NCBI GenBank assembly: GCA_032164245.1
Contig: JAVMKO010000002.1
Location: 58,623,840 to 58,687,839, forward strand
From: Sternotherus odoratus
Lineage: Eukaryota > Chordata > Testudines > Kinosternidae
Direction of reading: 5' to 3'
DNA length: 64,000 bases
Made by a program: the position numbers and the translations under genes. The stretch's first letter is position 1; each line of letters begins with the position of its first letter. Positions 44,440 to 54,411 of this stretch are shown here, one piece after another. The notes beneath the pieces were generated by a model. It saw nothing but the letters and a program-made list of their open reading frames with translations, did not search any database and was not told the DNA's origin.

Positions 44440-45655
44440 TAAATATGATGTTCCCAACTTTTTTGTGTGTGTCTTAGAACATACATAATTCCTGACCATA
44501 TGTTATTAATCCAAAGAAAACAGTTTTTGAAATGGAAAACAAACTTGACATGATATCCATACAGAAATGTGGTTAGTGAGAGATTGTTTGGACTTCCAGG
44601 ATATGATGTAATTAGATACAACAAAGAAATAACAAGAGGAGGAGAAATCTAAATATTTATAAAGGCAGGTCTTAGTTATGTTGACACTGATGTACAGAAT
44701 TTAAGTTTTGAGTGTGATACTGTTGATGTTCTTCTTCAGAATAATAGCCCCTTTTATATGAATCTATAATATTTACAACCCATCTCAAAAAAACCAACTA
44801 GACAAACTAGAATTGAAAGAGTTAGTTAAGCCTGTCAAAAGCCTGCATATTATTTGAGGAAACCTTAATGGCCATAATGAATTACAGGGAAGCAGGAAAA
44901 CTGATTACCGTATTTTTCGCCCTATAAGACGCACTTTTTCTTCCCCAAAACGGGGGGGAAAAAGTTGGTGCGTCTTATAGGGCGAATGTGCGCCCCGGTT
45001 CCCCCCTCCCCGCCGCGGGCGGGCTGCCGGGAGCGTCCTGGTTCCCCCCTCCCCGCCGCGGGCGGGCTGCCGAGGTTCCCCCCTCCCCGCCGCGGGCGGG
45101 CTGCCGAGGTTCCCCCCTCCCCGCCGCGGGCGGGCTGCCGGGAGTGTCCCGCTTCCCCCCTCCCCGCCGCTCCCGGCAGCCCGCCCGCGGCGGAGAGGGG
45201 GGAACTGGGACGCTCCCGGCAGCCCGCCCGCGGCGGAGAGGGGGGAACCGGGACGCTGCCGGCAGCCCGCCCGCGGCGGGGAGGGGGGAACCTCGGCAGC
45301 CCGCCCACGTGGCAGGGACGGGAGAGCGAGGTGCTTTTTTTTTTTTTTTTTTTTTTGGGTCCGGCTTTTTTATTAAAAAACGAGGGGGCGTCTTATAGGC
45401 CGGAGCGTCCTATAGGACGAAAAATACGGTATAATGGCAAAATGCCTGGAACAGTTCACTGACATGCACAACCTGGTATTGCTCATTTCCGGAGCACCTG
45501 CTAGGTTTAATTCAGTGGATGGAACCTTTTCATGTTTAGAGCTGGGAATTGCAACAAGCAATATTGCAAGTAAATGCAACTGGGAAATCTATAAAGATGT
45601 TGGAATGGGAAGTGATCACTTCCCTGTGCTAATGGCATATCAAAGCCAAGGTAAT
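44440..45655 (+). pseudogene. LINE endonuclease remnant, split by a 522-bp element
   Basis: Before the insert: NKLDMISIQKC, then RLFGLPGYDVIRYNKEITRGG and FIKAGLSYVDTDVQNLSFECD (each in shorter units), and GNLNGHNELQGS, the GDFN-H motif of APE nucleases. After the insert (45430 on): FTDMHNLVLL, GTFSCLELGIATSNI and MGSDHFPVLM, the catalytic SDH motif. Excising 44908-45429 makes these one domain of about 230 residues. It would nick the target DNA strand. Stops at several points. Confidence 0.75.
44908..45429. mobile_element. 522-bp TA-flanked foldback element with GC palindrome
   Basis: Ends CCGTATTTTTCG and CGAAAAATACGG are a perfect 12-bp TIR flanked by TA (44906-44907 and 45430-45431). Subterminal ctataagacgc and gcgtcttata continue the inversion. 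The core 45000-45310 is made of repeats of ccgccgcgggcgggctgccg in one orientation up to about 45170 and in the other after it, so it would fold into a large GC hairpin. A T-run of 22 lies at about 45334-45355. The TSD suggests a Tc1/mariner-like or other TA-targeting enzyme. There is no transposase. Confidence 0.8.
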
Positions 45656-45728
45656 GCTGAAAACACTAAGGGTATGTTCACACTTGCAGAGTTTTTGCAC
45701 TGTAAGTTTTACCGGTGATAGGGAACTG

Positions 45729-45985
45729 CCGGGCTTGTCTTCACTATACGCCGGATCGGCGGGTAGCAATCGATCTGTTAGTGATCGATTTTTCGCATTG
45801 CCCGTGGCACCCCCATCGACTCTGGAAGTCAAGAGGCGCAAGCTGGAGTCAACAGGGGAGTGCACCGCCGACTGCCACCGCTGTGAGAACGGCAGGTAAG
45901 TCGGCTGGAGATACGCAGACTTCAGCTACGTGATTCATGTAGCTGAAGGTGCGTATCTGCAGTCGATCCCCCCCACTTTGTGTAC
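45729..45985 (+). mobile_element. Foldback MITE (same family as 14161-14369)
   Basis: The left end ccgggcttgtcttcactata and right end ccactttgtgtactgact are loosely inverted. Inside, gagatacgcagacttcagctacg is complementary in pieces to gtagctgaaggtgcgtatctgcag, making a hairpin at 45909-45960. atcgatctgttagtgatcgat is another palindrome. Confidence 0.6.
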
Positions 45986-46010
45986 TGACTTAATTCCTCA
46001 GGCATCAGAG

Positions 46011-46675
46011 GGCCTTGGTTACACTGGCACTTTATAGCGCTATAAAGCCTCCAGGAGTGCTATAACTCCTTACCTGTCCACACTGGCAAGGCATGTATTG
46101 CGCTATAAATCCACAGTTATACCGCTTCTGGTAATCCTCCCTTCCTTGAGGAATAACAGCTATTGCGTATTCCCTGTAGCGTATTATGGCAAGTGTAAAC
46201 AGGCATTACGCTATAAGTGATCTCTGGCACACCTCTGAACCATTTAAGGAAATTGACATCTCTTCGCTTTGTTTTGAACTCGGCAGGAGGAATGCGGAAG
46301 TACCTTTTCAGAGTTTCTCTCTTAACTTGGCAGATAAGTACTGCAAATGTTTACAAAGGGAGCTCTGTGAAGGAGAAACTATAGCAGGCTCTAATTTCAA
46401 AGGATACCCACAGACAAGACTCTCAGCCCGTAGAAAATCTCCTCACTCTCTCCCTCTGCATACACACTCCACGTTCCCCCTTACCCCCCTCGTTTGAAAA
46501 GCACGTTGCACCCAGCTGAATGCTGGGATAGCTGCCCATAATGCACCACTCCCTGTGCCACTGCAAGTGCCGCAAATGTGGCCACGCCAGGACATGCTAT
46601 AGCGCTATACCTATTGCTGTATATGGGTACAGCTATAACCAAAACCGCTATAATCCTGTAAGTGTAACAATGGCC
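46011..46675. mobile_element. 665-bp non-autonomous element with TATAGCGCTATA ends
   Basis: Left ggccttggttacactggcac and right gtgtaacaatggcc are imperfectly inverted over about 30 bp. The subterminal palindrome tatagcgctata (46033-46044) recurs in variants at both ends. The TSD is unclear. The interior sequence gaatgctgggatagctgccc is familiar from turtle repeats. The open frame 46186-46497 has no known domain. Confidence 0.55.
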
Positions 46676-47879
46676 AGAAGAGAGTGTTTACATTAGCAGC
46701 ACTTCCATCGCCAATGAGAGCAGCCCTCTAGGGCAGCTATCCCATAGTGCGGCTCTCTCTCTCCAGTTTGATGATGGGTCTTGAGGCTACTAGGGGTGAT
46801 TGGCAACATTAGCTAATGGTACCACAAAAGCAGATTCTCTCATCTTACTAAAACCTCTCACTTGTGAGAGCTTTGAGGTTTAGGTTTAGTTTGATTAAAC
46901 AAACCAGAAAGATAAAGAGAATTTCAAGATTATGTTGTGAATTTAATTTACTTCAGCTGTAAGCTATATGGTGTGGGGGGAGGGGACTGTCTTCTTTTTT
47001 AGATGCTCCCATCCAGGCCCTGGAACAAAGTAGTCTGGCCTTCAAAAGTGCTCAGCATGCAGCAGCTCTGAGGTCAACAGAAGCACTTAAAAAAACCTTG
47101 AAAACCTAGTGAAAAACCTTGAAAACCTTGAAAATCTAGTGAAAAAAACCCTTGAAACCTAGTCAGCAAATGCATCTACCCTAGTCAAGCTCTTTATGGG
47201 AGCACTACTAAGACCATTAGCACAACTTGAATCAATGACTCATACGGTTGTGAGTAGGTCTATGTTAAACTTTTGTAATAAAACCCTTTATTTTTCAGAC
47301 AGAAGCAATTTTTCTAGAAAGTTATCAGTCTCTGTTTGCTTTATTGATATTCCCCCTTTGGTGCGCAGAGGGCACTCAACAGAGGGCACCAGAACAGGAG
47401 ATATACATTCATTTTGGCAGGGTAGATTGCGACCATCACAATCGGCCCAAAGAATCTGTTAATGCACCCACAATCAAGTTAAATGAGGCTACTGGGGTGA
47501 TTGGCAACATTTCATCAGATGCATGGAGAGAAAAATACAGTAGCAGGTATATTTATACATAGTACATGAAAATATGGGAGTTGTTTTACCAGGTCGGGGT
47601 CAGTCTAACAAGACAATTCAATTAACAGTAGAATATCAATGGAGGAAAAATCAATTTTGTAGTGACTATGAGGATGGCCCATTCCAAACAGTTGACCAGA
47701 ATGTATGAGTAACAGTAGGGGGAAATGAGTATGGTAAGTTAGTAGTGATGCAAATCAAACTAAGAGTTTTATGAACAAAAAAGAAAGTTTGATGAATAAA
47801 ATTATGAGCTCTTACATAGTTGGGTAGAATATAAAGGTAATGTAAATGTCAGCAGACAGGAACTTTCAAAAGCTACAGA

Positions 47880-49105
47880 CAACAGTAAAAGTACAGCCCC
47901 AGGTAAAGAATCCTTAGGGTCCTAACAGAAGATAGTTTAAGAGTTTTATTAAAATTATGTAATAATATATGGGGGGAGGGGAAGGAACACTACCTCCAAG
48001 CAGCGGTTATACCGACAGGAAAACCTTGCAAATTACACACTAGACCTATTGCCCTCACACTATGTGTGGGCAAAATTATGGAAAGAATGATAAATAAGAG
48101 ATTAGTAACATACTTGGAAAAATGACATTATCTGCTATGTACAAAGTGGTTTCAGGAAAGGAAGAGGCATACAATATTACAAATAGAAATAGAGAAAAAA
48201 CAATAAGGAACAGAGAATTTGATTCTGTCTTTTTTGACATTGTAAAAGTGTGTGATATGCTATGGAGGAAAGGCTTGCCATACAAACAAGCCACAACTGG
48301 AATAAGAGGAAGAATGTACTGGTGGATAAGAGACTTCAGTGATAGAATCATACAAGTCAGGATGGGGGGAGGTTTGTCAAATAGTTATCAACTTACTAAT
48401 GGCACTCTACCCCAGTTCCATTTAACACTGTGATTAATGATCTCCTGCAGAGTATATTGGCAGCAATAGGTATTACTCTATTTGTGGAGGACTGTGCTAT
48501 ATGGGCCAAACATAGAAGATTTAAGATACCTGTGGAGAGAACCAGTGAGATGCTTGGGGCGGGGCTGGGGGGAAAGTTCAGAATGGAAAGACTTTGTGGA
48601 TTTAAGTTCTCACTTAGTAAAACAAAAGAAAAGATAGTGACAAAAAGGAAGATTCTGGAAGAATGGAATGTGTATCTCTATACAGAAAAAATACAGGTTG
48701 ACATTTTACATTCTTAAAAGTTATGTTTGATAAACTAACTTGGAAGAGTCAAGACAAAATGTAAAGTCAGGCTGAATCTGATTAAAAGTATTGCTGGGAA
48801 CAACTGGGATGCAGCCAAGAACATGTTGTTGATGCTGTATAAGTCATTAATAAGATCAGTGTTAGATTATGGAGGCCAAGAGCTTAATTTAGCTTCTAAA
48901 CCGACATTGAACAGCTGATCCAAGCCCAAGCTCTGTGAATTGCATGTGGTGCAAGTAGTATGCCATTGTGTGTGCTGCAGATAGCAACTCGAGAAGTGCC
49001 AATAAATGTAAGGATTAAAGAGATCTAACTTTTTGGACTAAGGTTAATGGGAATAGTGAAGATAAGAGTATTAACTGACTATATGAGTAATGTTGGGAAT
49101 TAAGT
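47880..49105 (+). pseudogene. LINE reverse transcriptase remnant
   Basis: In order: KSTAPGKES, LLKLCNNIWG, RPIALTLCVGKIMERMINKR, VFFDIVKVCDMLWR (motif A, with the FxD...YDMLW core altered), GIRGRMYWWIRDF, RVGGGLS and NGT (motif B), LFVEDCAIWAK (the FADD box, changed to FVED), then KFSLSKTK, AAKNMLLMLYKSLIRSVLDYG and LQIATREVPINVRIKEI in shorter units. These fit an I/Jockey-group RT. The replaced catalytic aspartate and the frame breaks show it is dead. Confidence 0.75.
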
Positions 49106-49324
49106 AGACAAGAAGAAACTGAGCACCACAAATGCTCACATGCTAACTGAGTCAAAAAGGAGGAGGGGTAAAAAGACTGGGGTGAAAAGGAAGGTCTGAA
49201 AGAAATTGAAGTCTTTTGACATGGAAAATCAAACAGTAGCTGGACAGTTGCCTCTCCAGTCTTGTATTTGAAATTATATGATAAAAGAAAGGGAAGAACA
49301 AAACCATCAAAGGTGACCACTAAG

Positions 49325-49505
49325 ATTGAGTTTATACATGGCAAATGGGCTCAGCATTCCCAAACCTATCCTGATGGCTCTAGAAATGACAACACAGGAA
49401 TGGGAATGGCTTTTTGTATCCCCAAATCTGGAATTAAGAGATCTATAGGACTATCCAATTCTGTGACAATTATGATGATGCATCTGGATGGGGAAGCTAT
49501 GGGAC
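49325..49505 (+). pseudogene. LINE RNase H domain, N-terminal piece
   Basis: QTYPDGSRNDNTGMGMAFCIP and SIGLSNSVTIMM match the first strands of an RNase H domain, in which TDGS carries the first catalytic aspartate (here PDGS). Later strands are missing because the Myb element begins at about 49515. An RNase H after the RT separates I-type LINEs from CR1 and RTE. Confidence 0.6.
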
Positions 49506-49527
49506 TTGGGAAGGGGGGGGGAGGTGG

Positions 49528-49848
49528 TTAGACAGGCTGTAGAGGCGATCTTTGGTCCTGCTGAAACTCCACCAGACACCGGAGCATGTTGGTTTGGTCC
49601 TCCATTATCCGCAGCATCGCATCCATCTGCTTTTCTTCGCGCTCCTGCTGCTTTTCTTCACGCTCCATCCACCTCTCTGCTGCAGCCCTGGACTCTTGCC
49701 TTGACTCTAGCAATCTTTCTCTCCATTCACTCTGCCGAGTGGCCTCAGTGTGAGAGTTCTGCAGTAGTTCGTTAAACATGTCATCACGCGTTTTCTTTTT
49801 ACCCTTTCGTATCTGTGATAGACGGTGTGAGGGGAAGGACGGGGGATT
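49528..49848 (-). pseudogene. Myb-like transposon protein, exon 2 (C-terminal coiled coil)
   Basis: After an acceptor-like CTCAG (near 49849; a second, TCACAG, at 49813) it reads RKGKKKTRDDMFNELLQ, then a Glu/Arg/Gln-rich stretch (ERWMEREEKQQEREEKQMDA in part) and IMEDQTNMLRCLVEF, ending LQPV-stop. It is a predicted coiled coil of about 90 residues that fits oligomerisation. It pairs with the Myb domain exon upstream on the minus strand (50818-51374). Confidence 0.6.
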
Positions 49849-50420
49849 CTGAGATAAATGTGCAGTTGTTGTGGGCAAAGAAAGGGACAGATACATTCTT
49901 GCAGCACAATGGGAGTACTATTTAACAGTGAACCACAGTATTCACAGGCCTGATATGATTTTTGTGCAAGGTCATATTCCGCACCTAAAAGTGACTGGAT
50001 GGCTTTCATGTTCACACAAACATTCACAGAAGCATCTCACACACATGAGACAGCCTCAACACAGCTACTGAAATCACCATGCAGCCGGCCATGGTAAGCT
50101 AATCCATATTCTTTACAGCAGCACTCCGATGTTCCAGACTAACCCCACCCTCTTCCCCCCCACCATGTGGATCCCTCCTCCCCCCGCCGCATGACTCCTA
50201 GTGAACCGCAAACTGCAAAACAAAACCAAAAATCCCTGCCTGCTCTTGCTACGGGCTGGCTCGGGGGGGGGGGGGGGTGCGTTGGGTCTTCTTTGGAAGC
50301 AGCCGCGAGTAGCCAAACCAAAAATCCCTGCCTGCTCTTGCTACGGAATGGGGAAGTTTACTTTACAGCTGGGAACATCTGTCTCCCTACTAATTGCAGT
50401 CTGTATTTCAAACAGGCAAC

Positions 50421-50712
50421 CATGAATGACATCACTCTCCTTAAAATTTCTCAGAGAGATAGAGAACGCATGTTGCTAGAGTCTCTCCAAAGTCCTGGTC
50501 CATATGCTGCGATGCTGTGTTACTCAATGATACCAGACTATTTACTAATTTCGTGGTGTGGGATGGTCTCCTATCACGGGGGACAAGATAAGGTGGCTTT
50601 CCCCAGAAACCTGTTGCATAAGGTTCATCGCTACCTGCTTGAAAGTTTCATGGAAATGTCCATAGAGGATTTCCACTCCATACCGGAATACATTAACAGA
50701 CTGTTTCAGTAA
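50421..50712 (+). CDS. Unknown small ORF opposite the Myb gene
   Basis: About 97 codons from ATG at 50421: MNDITLLKISQRDRERMLLE, a SPGPYAAMLCYSMIPDYLL block, VSYHGGQDKVAFPRN and a helix-like RYLLESFMEMSIEDFHSIPE ending NRLFQ-stop. Composition is protein-like rather than low complexity, and it lies inside the intron of the opposing Myb-like gene. I do not recognise the family. It could be a second transposon protein or part of a larger spliced product, since an upstream open frame runs in phase from 50167. Confidence 0.45.
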
Positions 50713-50817
50713 AAGGGACCAGCAATGAATGCATGGCAAGTGCTTAGGGCAAGTTAATCATTAATAAATGCTTCCTTTTAAAATCATGAGTCATCTAATC
50801 CCTAAAAGCACACTCAC

Positions 50818-51374
50818 CAGAGGTTCCTTCGCTGGTTGGGGTAGCAGCAGCTTGGGATGGCTGTGAGGGTAATGGGTCCAGGGTGATAAACAGCTCCTGG
50901 CTGTCTGCTAACAGGGTTTCTTGTCTTGCCTCCTGCTGCTCTGTAATATTTCCGTCCCCATCACTTTGGTCATCATCTGAATCCTCCTCAGGCCTGACGA
51001 TTATCCCATGGGTGGAGTCCACGGAGACCGGTGCGACGGTGGTGGGGGCGCCCCCCCATTATCTGAATCAGTTCATTGTAGAACTGGCATGTCCACGGTG
51101 GGTCCCCTGACCGTCCGTTTGCCTCTTTGGCTTTTTGGACTGCTTGCCTCAGCTCCTTAATTTTCACGCGGCACTGTTGGGCATCCCTGTTGTGGCCCCT
51201 TTCCAGCATCGCCTTGGAGACCCTGGCAAATGTGTTGGCATTCCGTTTGTTGTTGTGGAGTTCCAACATCACGGATTCCTCTCCCCAGACAGCGATGAGA
51301 TCCAACACCTCATTATTGGACCATGATGGAACTCTTCTCCTCTGGCTGGTCTCCTGTGCTGCTGAGCTCTGCAT
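50818..51374 (-). pseudogene. Myb/SANT-like DNA-binding transposon protein, exon 1
   Basis: The domain (51340-51090) reads RRRVPSWSNNEVLDLIAVWG, then QQCRVKIKELRQAVQKAKEA and FYNELIQIMG. This is a trihelix-type Myb/SANT fold with conserved W, W and F positions, as in the DNA-binding protein that accompanies Harbinger transposases. An acidic tail follows (EEDSDDDQSDGDG) and the exon ends EGTSG at a GTGAGT donor (50817). A frameshift near 51050, in a C-run, separates domain and tail, so this copy is probably dead unless that is a sequencing artefact. Confidence 0.7.
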
Positions 51375-51799
51375 GGCGTCTTGTGATGTTGAGCTCTGAA
51401 TGGTGACTGAGCTGTGCAGGTGAACTGGCCACGCTGACCAAACAGGAAATGCTATTCAAATGTTCCTGGATCTTTTCCTGTTTACCTGGCCAGAGCAGCG
51501 AGTTGAGAGTGCTGTCCAGAGCGGTCACAATGGAGCAGTGAGGCTGTCCAGAGCAGTCAGAATGGAGCATTGTGGGACAGCCTCTGGAGGCCAATAACGT
51601 CCCATGCATCCTCACTACTCCACAATCGACCCAGAGAGGTCGATTTCAGTGTTACTCCTCTCGTTAGGGAGGAGTTCAGAAATCGATTTTGAGGGCCCTT
51701 AAAATCGACGCAAATGGCGTCCGTGTGAGGATGGGTACAGTTTTATTCCGACTTAATGACGCTAAAGTCGATGTTAAGCCATAGTGGGGACCAGCCCTA

Positions 51800-53480
51800 A
51801 GTGGTGGCCAACCATCTTACGCCTCGTATAGGGCAAAATCCCATCTGCCCTCTTCTACAAGGGGGATACAAATGACAGAAAAGGTGCAGCTATCTTACTG
51901 CTTCTGCAAATCTGGCCAGCAAGTATGAGAGTGGAGCCATGCTTTGCTCATTCAGCACATCTCCCTGCCCCCTTGCTCGCAGAGGAGACTGTTTTAACCG
52001 TGCTCTTCTCTAGACCTGTCCCCAAGATTTGGGGACATATTATTTGGCAAAGCAGAGGTTTGGATGTAGGACCTTATAGCTCTGATTTCCTAAGTAAAAC
52101 AAGGACATAATCTAGCTCTAAACAGAGGGATGTTTTGAGGAGTAATTGTCACACACACACATACACACACACAAAAGAGATAAAATTAGGGTCTACTGAT
52201 ATACACCAAAGCCAGTTTCCCAGTTCACATTATGCTTCCCATGCCTGCAAAATGGCATAATGTCACCAAACAATGTAAGACATTTGATTAAAATGTAGTG
52301 GATACAAACATACCTATTGCACCGACAAATTTCAAGGCTCTCCTTATAAATGAAATACTGTTTTTTCATGGAAAAAGTAACATATAGCCACTAATGGAAA
52401 ATGAAATAAATACTCATGTCCTTTGTATGAATTTACAGTGTAGCCTCAAACCCTGCTCCCCAAAGAAAGAAAAACCTAACAAACCTGAAACACCCTGTCA
52501 TGTATAGACAATTCTACCTCATCTTTAAAAGCCATTCAGGAACCCCATTGTATGTATTATATATAGCTTCTTAAAGGGTAAATAAGATTGTGATTATAAT
52601 ACTCAAAATGAGATGCAATATAATTAATATAATCTGTCATTTCCCCAGCCCTGAATCAATATTTGTCACCAGAATGTATTCATTTTGTCATTGTTTGTTC
52701 TTATTGGTATGCATATGTATATGGATTAATGAGTGCATTTCACTTCAAAATCTGATTCTCACTAACCATTTAACCACATTAAGAGCAGTCAAAATTGTGA
52801 TTTAGTGATTTATATTGGCATTGTTTTGCTGTATTTCTGAGCACTTTTTAATATTTTGTAATTTGATTTACTGTCTACTTTATTTCATCTCCTATTTTCT
52901 TTAATATCCCTTAGTAATGCATTAAGGAAAGGAGCCAGAAGACTCTATTCAGTAAAGGAAAGTAAACAGTAGGGGAGACTTGTTGGCTGAGGGGATAGAT
53001 AATGTTTCCAAGCACAGCACTGGTTTAGATCCCACCCAGAAACTCTTATCTTCTGACAGCTGCATTATCCAATATATCTTTGCGACTTTCAAAACTGCGT
53101 CTCAAAAATTAGATATGACTTAATGCAGTTATAGAATATATAGTTACAGAGCTAAAGAATACCAGAGATAGGAGGAAATTTTAGGGCATTCGGCAAGGGA
53201 GAATACATATCTTTTCAGATGAGATTTGAGAAGAATGGACACTTGGTGAGGGAAAGATACAGAAAGTCCTTTTCAAATTATAAGTGTTATCATGTCCTAC
53301 ACAGGACGAGAGTGGGAGAAAGAGGGAAGAGGAAGCTGGCAATAAATAGGAAGACAGATCAGAAGACAGATAGTGAAGCTAAACTGGAAAAGGATCTGAT
53401 CCTCGAAGATAAGAGGGCAATTTTGAACTGGATACTGAAATTAACAAGGAGCTAGTGGAGGTACTCAAGGATAGGATGAG
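51800..53480. other. Intergenic DNA with CA microsatellite
   Basis: No gene. A (CA)n tract with one interruption lies at 52150-52174. The frame at 53219-53455 is Lys/Arg-rich without a known domain. Confidence 0.5.
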
Positions 53481-53484
53481 TATT

Positions 53485-53580
53485 AGGTCTATAAACGATT
53501 TGGGGCAGGCACTGTCTTTGTTCAGCGTTGTGCATCACTTAGCATAAGAAATTCTGGGCTTCTAGATGGTACCGTAATAT
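53485..53580 (+). repeat. Ancient interspersed repeat (plus copy)
   Basis: tttggggcaggcactgtctt, gcatcacttagca and ggtaccgtaatataaat match, inverted, the copy at 13970-14085. Confidence 0.55.
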
Positions 53581-53640
53581 AAATTTTGCTTACTGGTATG
53601 TGTAAGATAGATCATAGCATCAGTTATTTAGTGGCCTCTA

Positions 53641-54411
53641 TCTATATATATAAAAGTCAAATGGTGTATGTATGTACGTAAGCTAACTCCTTCCGCACAG
53701 TTTGAGCTAGAGACTTGAAATTTGGTACAGTTAGAGGTCTTGGGGTCTTGATGGTCGTAAGGGTTGAAAATTTTTCAAATCTCACCTCTGACGCCCCCCC
53801 AGGGGTAAAAGTCTTTTAAGGCCAATCACATCAGCTGGGCAGCTATGTTGTTATGATGTCATAATACCCCCTCCAACAGACACCGCACTCGTTCAGCTCT
53901 CTGCCCCTCCCTCCTCCAACGGAACCCAGGAATCCCTCAGCTCTCTACCCCTCCCTCTCCCAACGGAACCCTGGAATCCATCAGCTCTGTGCCCCCTCCC
54001 CACCTGCGAAGGACCCCGGAATCCCTCAGCTCTGTGTCCCCTCCCCACCTGTGACAGATCCGAGTTGGGTTTGGTCGGATGGTAAGTGAGGTGGGGGTGT
54101 CGGGTTTGGTTGGGGGGTGAGGTAGGGGTGTTGGGTTTGGTCTACGGGGGGTGAGGTGTGCGTGTTGGTCAGGGGGTGTTGGGGTTGGTAGGGGGGAGAC
54201 GTGGGGGTGTTGGGTTTGGGTGGGGGGTTGAAAATGTGAGTCGGGGTTGGTTGAGGGGTAAGTGAGGTGGGGGTGTCGGGTTTGGTCGGGGGGGTGAGGT
54301 GGGGGTGTCGGGTTTGCTCTCTGCCCCCATCCAACGGACCCTGCATTCGCTCAGCTGTCTGCCCCCTCCCGACCTCCGACTGACCCGAGCAATGCTGGGC
54401 ACTTTTGCTAG
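53641..54411 (+). mobile_element. Helitron, copy 1 of a tandem pair
   Basis: Starts TCTATATATATAAAAGTC after an A (53640) and ends TTTTGCTAG just before a T. TC...CTAG between A and T, with no TSD, is the Helitron signature. About 12 bp before the end lies a short hairpin (cccgagcaatgctggg). The 5' 170 bp (gagctagagacttgaaattt...) match copy 2 closely. The interior holds a few 45-bp C-rich units and G-rich ggtttggt units. It encodes no Rep/helicase, so it is non-autonomous. Confidence 0.85.

Larger units (their letters stand above)
45656..47570. other. Cluster of insertions between LINE endonuclease and RT
   Basis: Contains a small fragment with agggtatgttcacacttgca at 45669, the MITE at 45729-45985, the element at 46011-46675, and DNA of unknown origin (46676-47570). 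The unknown part is bracketed by two copies of a 28-29 bp motif (46782-46810 and 47484-47511). No gene. Confidence 0.5.
42285..49510 (+). mobile_element. Ancient I-clade-like LINE, fragmented by later insertions
   Basis: Co-oriented pieces in the right order make one element: gag-like ORF1 with zinc knuckles (to about 42960, resuming 43300-43464), APE-type endonuclease (44440-44907 and 45430-45655), reverse transcriptase (about 47880-49105), and an RNase H start (49325-49505). Having both an endonuclease upstream and RNase H downstream of the RT is a feature of the I group of LINEs. Interruptions are 42962-43260, the LTR 43465-44237, the TA-flanked element 44908-45429, the cluster 45656-47560, and the Myb element from about 49515. 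Many stops show great age. The clade is inferred from domain order and motif resemblance to fish I-type elements. Confidence 0.75.
49518..51799 (-). mobile_element. DNA transposon fragment carrying a Myb/SANT-like gene
   Basis: The right end (about 51640-51799) is palindrome-rich, with aaatcgattttgagggcccttaaaatcgacg in pieces, and terminates ccatagtggggaccagccc. The left end stops soon after the Myb gene's stop codon, with no matching terminus, so it is truncated or joined to the LINE there. A Myb-like ORF is the usual partner protein of PIF/Harbinger transposons. No DDE transposase is present. Assignment to Harbinger is inference from the partner gene. Confidence 0.55.

Noticed and set aside
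44922..45462. Several overlapping 120-165 codon frames rich in Pro, Arg and Gly
   Set aside because: They lie in the GC palindrome of the TA-flanked element, and all frames are open because of composition.
45729..51799. A single 6-kb transposon with ends cgggcttgtcttcactat and atagtggggaccagccc
   Set aside because: The ends are loosely inverted, but co-oriented pieces of one LINE lie both outside the left end (endonuclease) and inside (RT). That requires the left end to belong to a smaller insert.
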